Below, piece by piece: positions 1-6,634 of a DNA stretch of 8,418 nt (the stretch's first letter is position 1; each line of letters starts with the position of its first letter). The stretch is from CAYHPY01 sp964358485 (GTDB lineage: Bacteria > Elusimicrobiota > Elusimicrobia > UBA1565 > UBA9628). Both the position numbers and the translations under genes were made by a program. A model generated the notes under the pieces. It was given only the letters and a program-made list of their open reading frames with translations. It was not told the DNA's origin and did not search any database. Location: positions 1 to 8,418 of the forward strand of contig CAYHPY010000137.1 in NCBI GenBank assembly GCA_964358485.1, given 5' to 3'.

Positions 1-1
1 C

Positions 2-1579
2 GCAAGCCCGCAGCTGGACCCTCCTCAGGCCCGGGACGAGGCCAAGACCGGCCCCATCGAGAGCCTCCTTTTGTCCGGACGCGCCCACTTCGGCCCGCCC
101 TCCCGGGCCCGGCGGATCTGGACCGCGGCCGCGCGTTGGACCGGGGCGTACGCCCTCTGGACCGTCTACCGCGACGGCCTGCTCACGCACAAATACGCCG
201 CCCAGCTCGCCGACAAGAATCTGCCGCCGTCCCGCCGCGCGGTCGCCGCGCGCCTGCTGGCCGCCGTGGGCCGGGCGGACGCCGTCCCGGCCCTGGGCTT
301 TTCCGCCGCCCACGATCCGGTCGCCTCCGTCCGCCGCGCGGCCGAGGAAGGGATTCTGGGCGTCGCGGAAAAATCCCGGGAGCGCCTGCTCCGGGACCTC
401 AAAACCGGCCGCCTCGGAGGCCGGAGGGAGAACGCCGCGCGGGTTCTGGGTTGGATCGCGCGCTTCTCGGAGGAACCCGCCGCCATCCGGGCTCTCGCCG
501 ACGCCGCCTGGCTGGACCGCCGGGAGGACGTCCGCCTGACCGCCATCGAGGCGCTGTCCACCGCCCGCAGCCCCGAGTCCCTGGCCGCGCTGGAGTCCAT
601 GCGCGCCCGGGAGACCTCCCCCCATGGGCATTCCGCCCTGGAAGTGGCGTACTCCAAAGCCCTGCGCGCCCAACAGGCCCGGGCCGGGGCCTCCTTCGCC
701 CACGAGCCCCCTGCCGGGGAATTGGAGGCGTCGAAGCAACCGCTTTACAACACCGCCCTCAAGCGCGTCTTGGCGGTCGGCGTGGTGTTCTTGGCCGTCG
801 AACTGGTCGGCAGTATGCTGACGGGAAGCCTTTCCCTCAAGGCCGACGCGACGCACATGGCCGCGGATCTCTCCATCACCGCCGGGGCCCTATTCTCCGG
901 TTGGATGGCGCGCCGCCCGCCCAGCTCACGCAAAACTTTCGGCTATCTCAAGATCGAGGCCGTCACGGGCCTACTGAGCGCGCTGGCCATCGCCGGGATG
1001 GGCGTCCACATGCTCCTGGAGGCCTTCCCGCGCCTCTGGGCGCCCGTGGCCGTGCCGGGCCTGACCACGATCCTGCTGGCCCTGGCGGGCCTGGCCTCCA
1101 ACGCGATCTCCACGATGATCCTATACCGTTACCGGGGCGAGAGCCTGAGCCTCAAGGGCGCCTTCCTGCATTCGATGATCGACGCCATCGGCTCGATCGG
1201 CATCATCGTCGCGGGCCTGCTGATGATCTACGGGGGCTGGTTTATCGCCGACCCCCTGATCAGCTTCGTGATCGTCGGCTTGATCTTCCACACCACCTGG
1301 GACCTGGCCAAGCGCTCCTGGAACGTGCTCATCGACGCCGTGCCCGAAGGGCTGGACCGGGACGCCCTGGAGGGCGACCTCCTGGCGGTGGAGGGCGTGG
1401 CCGGCGTGCACAACCTCCATGTCTGGTCCCTGAACTCGACGGAGACCATCGCCACGGCCTCGCTCCATGTCAGGCCGGGAACCGACGCTGAAAAAACATT
1501 GAAAGCCGCCCAGGCGGTCCTGCGCGACAAATACAAGATCCGCCGCTCCACCGTCCAGATAGAAATTTTGGGCAAATAA
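2..1579 (+). CDS. Cation diffusion facilitator (Zn/Cd-type efflux protein) with N-terminal HEAT-repeat domain, 5' partial
   Basis: Cation diffusion facilitators export Zn2+/Cd2+/Co2+ from the cytoplasm in exchange for protons. Numbering here is from the TTG at 71. Residues about 50-180 form a soluble all-helical stretch of roughly three HEAT/PBS-lyase-type repeats rich in Ala, Arg and Leu. Residues 181-225 are a linker. From about 230 the typical six-helix CDF domain begins. The metal-site motif HxxxD occurs twice, H262/D266 in helix 2 and H367/D371 in helix 5, which in this family marks zinc-selective members. The C-terminal cytoplasmic domain (about 420-502) has the usual VHNLHVWSL stretch (446-454). 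The reading frame is open from base 2, and neither the TTG at 71 nor the CTG at 14 has a good ribosome-binding site. The true start is therefore probably left of the window. Ordinary CDF proteins are about 300 residues, so the N-terminal 200 are an addition. It is probably co-transcribed with the small gene 22 bp downstream. The transporter call is firm; the substrate is inferred. Confidence 0.92.
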   Translation, partial: ASPQLDPPQARDEAKTGPIESLLLSGRAHFGPPSRARRIWTAAARWTGAYALWTVYRDGLLTHKYAAQLADKNLPPSRRAVAARLLAAVGRADAVPALGFSAAHDPVASVRRAAEEGILGVAEKSRERLLRDLKTGRLGGRRENAARVLGWIARFSEEPAAIRALADAAWLDRREDVRLTAIEALSTARSPESLAALESMRARETSPHGHSALEVAYSKALRAQQARAGASFAHEPPAGELEASKQPLYNTALKRVLAVGVVFLAVELVGSMLTGSLSLKADATHMAADLSITAGALFSGWMARRPPSSRKTFGYLKIEAVTGLLSALAIAGMGVHMLLEAFPRLWAPVAVPGLTTILLALAGLASNAISTMILYRYRGESLSLKGAFLHSMIDAIGSIGIIVAGLLMIYGGWFIADPLISFVIVGLIFHTTWDLAKRSWNVLIDAVPEGLDRDALEGDLLAVEGVAGVHNLHVWSLNSTETIATASLHVRPGTDAEKTLKAAQAVLRDKYKIRRSTVQIEILGK

Positions 1580-1601
1580 AGCCGGCCGCGGGATAAATGT
1601 T

Positions 1602-2240
1602 ATGATCCCGGCGCTGTCCATTAAATTCCCGGCCGCCTTGCTGGTCCTCGCTCTCGCCGCTCCCTCGGCCCGCGCGGCCGCTTGGAGATTCGAGGGCGCC
1701 GGCGGCTCCGCGCATAGCTTCTCGACTCCCCTCAAGATCCGCCAGGACGGCCGACCCGACATTTCCCTGCGCGCCAACTACGACACCAACGCTTTCGGCG
1801 GGGACGCCCCCTATTACGCCTGGCGCGTCGGACGCTGGACGGAGGAAGGCGGTTGGGAGTTCGAGCACCTGCACACCAAGCTCATCCTGGCCAACAAGCC
1901 CGCGGACGTCCAAAAGTTCGAGGTGGCCAGCTACAACTATCTTTTCCTAAACCGCGCCTTCGAAAACGAGGCGATGGTGACCCATTTCGGGATCGGCCCG
2001 GTGCTGGCCCGTCCCGAGAGCGTCATCCGCGGCAGGACCTACGCCGGTTCCGCCCTCCGCCTGGCGGGGGTCGGGGCGCAATTGGCCGTGGGCCGGCGCG
2101 CCAAGCTGGCGGGCGGCCTGACCGCGGTGATGGAGACCAAGCTCACCTATGCCCGCACGACCGTCCCCGTGGACGGGGGCACCGCCGACGCCCCGCACTT
2201 CGCGGTCCACTACGTATTCGGGCTCAGCTTCGGGTATTGA
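1602..2240 (+). CDS. Small exported protein, probable outer-membrane beta-barrel
   Basis: This 212-residue protein is not one I can place in a named family. Residues 1-25 are a signal peptide: a short basic/hydrophobic core of Ala and Leu, then a small-residue site PSARA before AAW. The mature part has few long hydrophobic stretches. It alternates polar and aromatic residues, with many Gly and Tyr (for example YYAWRVGRW at 71-79 and WEFEHLHTKL at 85-94). It ends VHYVFGLSFGY: alternating hydrophobic residues with a terminal aromatic, the usual signal recognised by the BAM machinery. Together these suggest an 8-strand outer-membrane barrel. The ATG at 1602 is preceded by only a weak GGAT, and the gene starts 22 bp after the CDF stop, so it is probably read as the second gene of that operon. 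Its TGA directly abuts the stop of the convergent gene. An enzymatic barrel or a structural protein are both possible. Confidence 0.82.
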   Translation: MIPALSIKFPAALLVLALAAPSARAAAWRFEGAGGSAHSFSTPLKIRQDGRPDISLRANYDTNAFGGDAPYYAWRVGRWTEEGGWEFEHLHTKLILANKPADVQKFEVASYNYLFLNRAFENEAMVTHFGIGPVLARPESVIRGRTYAGSALRLAGVGAQLAVGRRAKLAGGLTAVMETKLTYARTTVPVDGGTADAPHFAVHYVFGLSFGY

Positions 2241-2912
2241 TTATTCCACCCAGTCGTAGGCGTACTGAAACACCAGCTGCCCGGCGCTGCCGGCGCTGAC
2301 GAAGACCTCGTAGACCGCCTTGTCCCCCTTGCGGCCGGGGATGGTCTTGTGCCCTCCGTTGGCTCGGCGCGAAACGGAGCCGGAGGACTGGCCGTTGTTG
2401 ACGGCGACCATCTCCTCCCAGCCCCCGTGGCCCGCGGTGCCGGGTGCGAAGCGCTGGGCCAAATAGACGGACATGCCCCCGGGGCCGACCCGGCTTTCCA
2501 CGACCTCGGCGTTGAATTCCACCGGCAAGACCGTGTCGGGGGACAAGCTCTCGGGCGGCTTGGTCCACCGGAACCGGGCGCGCAGGTGGGTCTGGCCCCG
2601 GAAGGTCTGGGTGGCCTCGCACGAATTTTCAGAGGTGCACGGAAAGGAAAGGGCGGTCTCGCCGCCGGGCTCCGACAGGGCGCGGGTGAGCCGGGAACGA
2701 TCGATGGTCACCCCCGACAATTTCCAGTAGCGGGAGGCCGGCGCGGCGCCGTCGCTGAATTCGATCCCCTTGAGCTCGGAGCTCTTCACGGGCAAAGTCA
2801 GGCGCCTGCCGTCATGGGTGGTGACGATCATCTCGGCGAAGCACGCCGAGGCGACCAGGGACACGGCCAGCGTGAACACGGCGTCGACGGTGCGGCCGAA
2901 TGACTTGGGCAT
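2241..2912 (-). CDS. Exported protein of unknown function (signal peptide or lipoprotein signal)
   Basis: This 223-residue protein belongs to no family I recognise. The N-terminus has a basic start (K3, R7), a hydrophobic core at about 11-22, and then VASACFA. This can be read either as a signal-peptidase I site after A26 or as a lipobox with C24 as the lipid-modified residue (A-S-A-C), so its final location is open. The mature part is polar with predicted beta-strands and two closely spaced cysteines, C92 and C98, that could form a disulfide in the periplasm. It has a Gly/Ser-rich middle (about 143-190) and an aromatic C-terminal strand (VFQYAYDWVE). It is the last gene of the minus-strand operon, 8 bp after the aminotransferase stop. 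The start is well supported: an AGGAGG at 2917-2922 sits just upstream of the ATG and overlaps the preceding stop codon. Its role beside an aminotransferase is unclear. Confidence 0.83.
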   Translation of the reverse strand: MPKSFGRTVDAVFTLAVSLVASACFAEMIVTTHDGRRLTLPVKSSELKGIEFSDGAAPASRYWKLSGVTIDRSRLTRALSEPGGETALSFPCTSENSCEATQTFRGQTHLRARFRWTKPPESLSPDTVLPVEFNAEVVESRVGPGGMSVYLAQRFAPGTAGHGGWEEMVAVNNGQSSGSVSRRANGGHKTIPGRKGDKAVYEVFVSAGSAGQLVFQYAYDWVE

Positions 2913-2916
2913 GATG

Positions 2917-2922
2917 CCTCCT
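2917..2922 (-). promoter_or_regulatory. Shine-Dalgarno of the exported-protein gene, overlapping the aminotransferase stop codon
   Basis: On the minus strand a perfect AGGAGG lies 4 nt before the ATG at 2912. It shares bases with the TAG stop of the upstream aminotransferase (TAGGAGG). This fixes the start of the downstream gene and suggests translational coupling between the two. Confidence 0.8.
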
Positions 2923-4123
2923 ATGATTTTAAGGCCGTCTGATTTGCGGTCAATTCCGGCAGAACGAGCCGCATGGACTCCAGCGCGGCCTGGATGTTCT
3001 CCACCGAGTTGGCGTAGGAGAAGCGCAGATAGCCCTCCCCCTCGGCCCCGAAAGCCGTGCCCGCCAGGCAGGCCACCCCGGCGCGGTCGAGCAGGGTGTC
3101 GGCCAGGACCTTGGACTTGAGGCCCGTCCCGCGGACATTAGGGAAGGCGTAGAACGCCCCCTTCGGGTTGCGGCAGGTGAATCCCGGCAATTGGTTCAGC
3201 CCGGCCACGATCGCGTCCCGGCGCCGCCGGAATTCGGCGACCATGGTCTTGACCGCGTCCTGCGGCCCGGTCAGGGCCTCGATGGCGGCGATTTGGGCGA
3301 AGGAGGGCGTGCAGGAATAGCAATTGGTGGCGAGCTTGGCCATGGCGTCGATCAATTCCCGGCGCGCCACGCCGTAGCCCAGCCGCCAGCCCGTCATCGC
3401 GAAGGTCTTGGAAAAACCGTCCAGGATGATGCACCGTTCCTTCATCCCGGGCCAGGAGGCCAGGGACAGGTGCTCGCCTTCGTAAAGAATCCGGGAGTAG
3501 ATCTCGTCGGTCAGGACCATCGCGTCCGGAAACCTCGCCAAGGCCCGGACGACCCGCTCCAGGGAGTCGCGCCCCATCACGCCGCCGGTCGGATTGGCCG
3601 GAGAGTTGAGGATGACCAGGCGGGTCTTGGGCGTGAGCAGGGCCTCGAACTCCGCGGGATCGAAATTGAAATCGTTCTCCTCCCGGATCGGCAGGGGCAC
3701 GGCTTTGGCCCCGCAGAAATTGATCATGGACTCGTAGATCGGAAAGCCCGGGTTGGGATAAAGGACCTCGTCGCCGGGCCCAGCCAGGGCCAGAAGCGCC
3801 AAAAACATGACCGGCTTGCCGCCCGGGGTCACGATCACTTCCTCGGGGGCCACCTTGATCCCGCGGGTCCGGGAAACTTCCTCCGCGACAGCGGCCCGGG
3901 CCTGGGGCAGGCCCGCCGAGGGACCGTAATGGGTCCAGCCCTCGTTGAGCGCTTTTTGAGCGGCCCGGCGCACGTTTTCCGGCGTTTCGAAATCCGGCTC
4001 CCCGATCTCCAGATGGACGATCTTGCGGCCCTTGGCCTCCAGGGCCCGGGCCCGAACCAGGACCTCGAAGGCCGTCTCCGTTCCCAAGCGGGCCATCGCC
4101 GGCGCGAACTTAACAATTGACAT
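2921..4123 (-). CDS. PLP-dependent class I/II aminotransferase (aspartate/aromatic type)
   Basis: This is a fold-type I aminotransferase that moves an amino group between an amino acid and a 2-oxo acid using pyridoxal phosphate. At 400 residues it has normal full length. All key elements are visible. EIGEPDF (39-45) is the N-terminal substrate region. TPGGK (99-103) is the phosphate-binding loop. N177 lies in SPANPTGG, and D206 and Y209 lie in TDEIYS. The Schiff-base lysine K239 lies in GFSKTFAMTGWRLGY, with R247 contacting the PLP phosphate. R367 in YLRFSYANS binds the substrate carboxylate. The pattern is that of the I-gamma subgroup, which includes aspartate, alanine and aromatic aminotransferases as well as broad-range enzymes, so the substrate cannot be read from the sequence. 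The ATG at 4123 has a good GGAAGGAAG site upstream and overlaps the end of the oxidoreductase gene by 14 nt. The two are almost certainly co-translated, which suggests a shared pathway. A catabolic role with the neighbouring reductase is inference only. Confidence 0.96.
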   Translation of the reverse strand: MSIVKFAPAMARLGTETAFEVLVRARALEAKGRKIVHLEIGEPDFETPENVRRAAQKALNEGWTHYGPSAGLPQARAAVAEEVSRTRGIKVAPEEVIVTPGGKPVMFLALLALAGPGDEVLYPNPGFPIYESMINFCGAKAVPLPIREENDFNFDPAEFEALLTPKTRLVILNSPANPTGGVMGRDSLERVVRALARFPDAMVLTDEIYSRILYEGEHLSLASWPGMKERCIILDGFSKTFAMTGWRLGYGVARRELIDAMAKLATNCYSCTPSFAQIAAIEALTGPQDAVKTMVAEFRRRRDAIVAGLNQLPGFTCRNPKGAFYAFPNVRGTGLKSKVLADTLLDRAGVACLAGTAFGAEGEGYLRFSYANSVENIQAALESMRLVLPELTANQTALKS

Positions 4124-6029
4124 AGTTGGCTTCCTTCCCCGCGCAGACCGCGCGCCTGAGGCAATCCATGATGTGATAGTAGGTCAAATCCACCTCGCCC
4201 TCCGCCGTGCCGCGGACGCTGTCCGGGATGTCGGCGGGGTTAAAACGCAGGCGGAACCCCGGCCCCGAATATTCCACGCCGTCCTTGCCCACGGCCAGGC
4301 GGAACTCCTTTTTCTCGAACCGCCCGTGCAAGGTGTCCGGGTCCTCCAGGAAAAAACCGTCGCGGTCCGGGGCCTCCCTCCAGGCCTCGGCGCTTCCGAA
4401 AAAGCGCGGCTTGAGCCGGTAGGGCCCCCCGTGCTCCGGGCAGAAAATGTCGCAGTTGCCGCACTCGTTGCAGAAGTCGGCGTAGTTGGCGATCTGCTGT
4501 TTGCGCTCGAATTTGACGCTGCCCGCGCTCCGCCGGATCCAGCCGGAGCCGGAGCGGGACAACCGCTCCATGGGCACCGAAACCTCGGGCAAGGTCACGG
4601 TGAAATTGGCCCCGTTGGGGCAGACACCGACGCATTTGTCGCAGGCCAGGCAGTCGAAGAGCTTGAGCCGGGATTCGACCTTGCGCGGGGATTTAAAGTG
4701 CTGTCCCAGAGCATAGCGCGGGTCGGCCGCGGCCGCCGCGGCGTAGGCCTGGGTGTTGAGCAGTTTGGCCTTTTCCAAACCCTCGGCCCGGCGGCCCTGG
4801 GCTTTGAGGATGAAGTCGGCGATCGTGGCGGCCCCCGCCTTGTCCATGCGGGTTCCCAATTCCTCGAAATAGCCCTTCAGGCGGCCGTAGCCGCCCGGCC
4901 CCAGGAGGTCGCTGCACACCGTGACCGGGACCAGGCCCAGGGACACGGCGTCCGGGAAATTGCGCCGGTCGATTCCCCCGGAGAAGGACACGGGGACGCT
5001 GTCTCCGAAAACTTTCCGGAACCGGTCCACCAATTGCATGGCCAGCACATGCAGGGGAGCGCCGGACAGGTAGCGGGTCTTTTCCGACGCGGGGAGAAAA
5101 TCCCCCGGATTTTCCGTGACCAAGGTGTTGGAGAATTTCACGCCGAAGCCGGTCCCCAGCGCCCGGGCGCGCTCCTTCAAACGCCCGACGAAATCCACGA
5201 CCTCCTCCCAGCGGGCGTCCTTTTCAAATGCCTCGTCCGGAATTCGAATGTCGGCGTAGCCCAGGACCTCGCCCAGCAGGCGACGCGTCTCCTCGGGGCC
5301 CAGCAAGGTGGGGTTGAGCTTGATGACGGTCGACAGGCCCATCTCCTCCATCAAAAACAACGCGATGCGCTCGATCTCCTCCGGGGGACAGCCGTGGAAG
5401 GTGCTCAAGGTGACGCTGCCGGAGAGCCGGGTGGAAAAATCCAGGTCCCGCCAGCGCGAAAGGGAGGCCGGGATCTCCCCGCGCAGGCGGGCCACCACGG
5501 CGGAGGCGTCCTTCATCCCCTTGATGAATCCCCGCACCCCGGCCCCCCGCACCCCGGCCAAGTCATAACCCACGCTCATGTCGAAGATCGTGTCCCCGAA
5601 GCCCGGGGCCAGCGGCAGGGCCCCCCGGCGCAGGATGTCGATGAGCATGGAGGCCTTGGCGTATTCTTCCAGAGACTGCCCCAGGCGCAGTTCCTGGGAC
5701 CATTCCACGTTGAACCCCACGGTGCGCATGTCGATGCAGGGGCGGGGGATGTTCAATTGATCCAGCGCCTGGACCGTCTTGAGCTCCATGATTCGACAGC
5801 CCCCCAGCCAGGAGAGGACGATGTTTTGGGCCAGTTGGGTATGGGGCCCGGCGGCCGGGCCCAGGGGCGTGGAGGCGCGGCGGCCGTGAAAGTCGACCGA
5901 AAGGTCTTTGCCGGGGGCGCCCAATATCCAGAGACGCTTGGGCAGGCCCAGGAGGGATTGCCCGGATTCCAGGTCCCGGCTCAGCCGGGAAAGGAGCCGG
6001 GGAAAGGGGTAGGGTCGAAGTTCGGCCAT
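4110..6029 (-). CDS. YgfK-like iron-sulfur oxidoreductase lacking the central FAD/NAD(P)H module
   Basis: This 639-residue cytoplasmic protein is clearly related to E. coli YgfK, annotated as a putative selenate reductase subunit with no proven reaction. Residues 1-440 form a dihydroorotate/dihydropyrimidine-dehydrogenase-type TIM barrel. It contains the family stretches STPLGPAAGPHTQLAQNI (53-70), MELKTVQ (81-87), IFDMSVGYDL (148-157), TFHGCPP (210-216), KLNPTLLG (237-244) and VSFSGGID (347-354). Two [4Fe-4S] motifs follow directly: C460/C463/C466/C470 and C520/C523/C526/C530, each ending CP. A C-terminal region of about 100 residues matches the YgfK tail and carries extra cysteines C623, C629 and C639. 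E. coli YgfK is about 1,030 residues because a GltD-like FAD/NAD(P)H domain of some 400 residues sits between barrel and clusters; here that module is absent with no sign of a frameshift. The layout is thus like PreA, which works with a separate flavin subunit, PreT. The ATG at 6029 gives a YgfK-like N-terminus but has no clear Shine-Dalgarno; a stop lies in frame upstream at 6105-6107. It is first in the three-gene operon. Confidence 0.93.
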   Translation of the reverse strand: MAELRPYPFPRLLSRLSRDLESGQSLLGLPKRLWILGAPGKDLSVDFHGRRASTPLGPAAGPHTQLAQNIVLSWLGGCRIMELKTVQALDQLNIPRPCIDMRTVGFNVEWSQELRLGQSLEEYAKASMLIDILRRGALPLAPGFGDTIFDMSVGYDLAGVRGAGVRGFIKGMKDASAVVARLRGEIPASLSRWRDLDFSTRLSGSVTLSTFHGCPPEEIERIALFLMEEMGLSTVIKLNPTLLGPEETRRLLGEVLGYADIRIPDEAFEKDARWEEVVDFVGRLKERARALGTGFGVKFSNTLVTENPGDFLPASEKTRYLSGAPLHVLAMQLVDRFRKVFGDSVPVSFSGGIDRRNFPDAVSLGLVPVTVCSDLLGPGGYGRLKGYFEELGTRMDKAGAATIADFILKAQGRRAEGLEKAKLLNTQAYAAAAAADPRYALGQHFKSPRKVESRLKLFDCLACDKCVGVCPNGANFTVTLPEVSVPMERLSRSGSGWIRRSAGSVKFERKQQIANYADFCNECGNCDIFCPEHGGPYRLKPRFFGSAEAWREAPDRDGFFLEDPDTLHGRFEKKEFRLAVGKDGVEYSGPGFRLRFNPADIPDSVRGTAEGEVDLTYYHIMDCLRRAVCAGKEANYVNC

Positions 6030-6109
6030 GGGTCTGAGGCCGAATTGGAACGCAACGCCTCGGCCATGGCCGGGCCGTGTTCCCCTTCGTGGCGCCAGGC
6101 CCCATCATG

Positions 6110-6132
6110 TCAATTATACTTGACATAATTGA
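6110..6132. repeat. Inverted repeat in the divergent promoter region, candidate operator
   Basis: The 8-bp arms TCAATTAT (6110-6117) and ATAATTGA (6125-6132) are perfect inverted complements separated by 7 bp. A second, overlapping pair is TGTCAA (6108-6113) and TTGACA (6120-6125). The element covers the -35 box of the rightward promoter and a possible -10 of the leftward operon. It stands out as AT-rich in GC-rich DNA. An XRE-type regulator is encoded 22 bp away, so autoregulation through this site is a natural inference. Confidence 0.55.
6113..6118 (-). promoter_or_regulatory. Possible -10 box for the leftward reductase-aminotransferase operon
   Basis: The minus strand reads TATAAT here, a perfect -10 hexamer. 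It lies inside the inverted repeat and about 84 bp upstream of the oxidoreductase ATG. No convincing -35 is present 16-18 bp further upstream, so this is only a candidate; the promoter may need an activator or lie elsewhere. Confidence 0.3.
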
Positions 6133-6148
6133 TTTCCCAGGCTATACT
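6120..6148 (+). promoter_or_regulatory. Near-consensus sigma70 promoter of the XRE/AbiEii module
   Basis: A perfect -35 box TTGACA (6120-6125) is followed after exactly 17 bp by a -10 box TATACT (6143-6148), five of six bases matching consensus. The expected transcription start, about 7 nt after the -10 box, is base 6155. That is the first base of the GTG start codon of the downstream gene. The message would therefore have little or no 5' leader. Confidence 0.8.
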
Positions 6149-6154
6149 TAAGGC

Positions 6155-6634
6155 GTGACCGCCCTCGGCATCCTCGCCCTCCAAAAACTCCGCTCCCTCA
6201 ACCAAAGCGACCTTGCCCGACTGGCGGGGGTCAGCCGGCAAGCGGTCTCCCTTTGGTTTAAGGATGGCGATTGCGGACAGGTCCGAATGAGCGCGGACCA
6301 CCTCCTAAGCCTTTGCCGGGGCCTCCAGGTGACGGCGGAGGACCTGGCCTCGGAATTTCCGACCTTCGATCCCTCCCTCAGGGCCGGGCTTGAAGGGGCG
6401 CTGTTGTGGGACCGGCTTTATCCAAGCCTGGAGGACCTGGCCGTCGCGGCCTGCGCCGGAGAATCAAAAGCTTTGGCCCGCCTGGTCGAGACCTACGGCC
6501 TTTATTCGACCGCCGGAATGCTGGGAGACTCGGTGTGGGAAGCCTTTCCGCGCTATAGCGCCCACATCCACCCCGCCCGCCGGGAGGGCCTGGAGAGAAT
6601 ATGGCGCCTAAAGACCGGCCCGACCCCAAGTTAG
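6155..6634 (+). CDS. XRE-type helix-turn-helix protein, putative antitoxin/repressor of the AbiEii partner
   Basis: This is a 159-residue DNA-binding protein. Residues 5-66 form a lambda-repressor-like HTH domain; the helix-turn-helix itself is at about 16-36 (NQSDLARLAGVSRQAVSLWF). Residues 75-150 are a separate helical domain that I do not recognise by name. It contains a distinctive aromatic/basic motif, VWEAFPRYSAHIHPARREGL (127-146), which looks like a conserved family signature. The start is GTG at 6155. An in-frame TAA lies at 6149-6151 and the HTH begins at once, so no other start fits. There is no Shine-Dalgarno, because the promoter places the transcript start on the GTG. The gene overlaps the nucleotidyltransferase gene by 34 bp, indicating tight coupling. 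By context it is likely the antitoxin and autorepressor of that enzyme, in the position where AbiE systems carry AbiEi. AbiEi is a winged-helix protein of another type. The antitoxin role is inferred. Confidence 0.9.
   Translation: MTALGILALQKLRSLNQSDLARLAGVSRQAVSLWFKDGDCGQVRMSADHLLSLCRGLQVTAEDLASEFPTFDPSLRAGLEGALLWDRLYPSLEDLAVAACAGESKALARLVETYGLYSTAGMLGDSVWEAFPRYSAHIHPARREGLERIWRLKTGPTPS

Noticed and set aside
136..1491. A 451-codon open frame on the + strand inside the CDF gene
   Set aside because: Its product is an Arg/Pro/Gly-rich string without hydrophobic segments, while the other frame gives a complete CDF domain with both HxxxD motifs.
1568..1597. Possible promoter (TTGGGC, then GATAAA) before the barrel-like gene
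   Set aside because: The boxes match consensus poorly and the transcript would start inside the gene; read-through from the CDF gene explains expression better.
3191..4120. A 309-codon + strand open frame opposite the aminotransferase
   Set aside because: It has the composition of a shadow frame, and the minus strand carries every aminotransferase motif.
4117..4134. An 18-bp stretch that matches 6120-6137 at 15 positions (TTGACATA.TTG..TTCC)
   Set aside because: With this length and three mismatches, many such pairs are expected by chance in 8 kb. The copy at 4117 is coding sequence and ribosome-binding region, so I do not call it a second operator.
4023..6128. A 701-codon open frame on the + strand opposite the reductase and the start of the aminotransferase gene
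   Set aside because: It is antisense to genes with clear family motifs; its product is rich in Gly, Gln, His, Pro and Arg with no recognisable domain, as expected for the reverse of GC-rich coding sequence.
6110..6301. A 63-codon minus-strand open frame across the divergent promoter and the XRE gene start
   Set aside because: It is antisense to the HTH coding region, would end within the promoter island, and shows no ribosome-binding site or domain.
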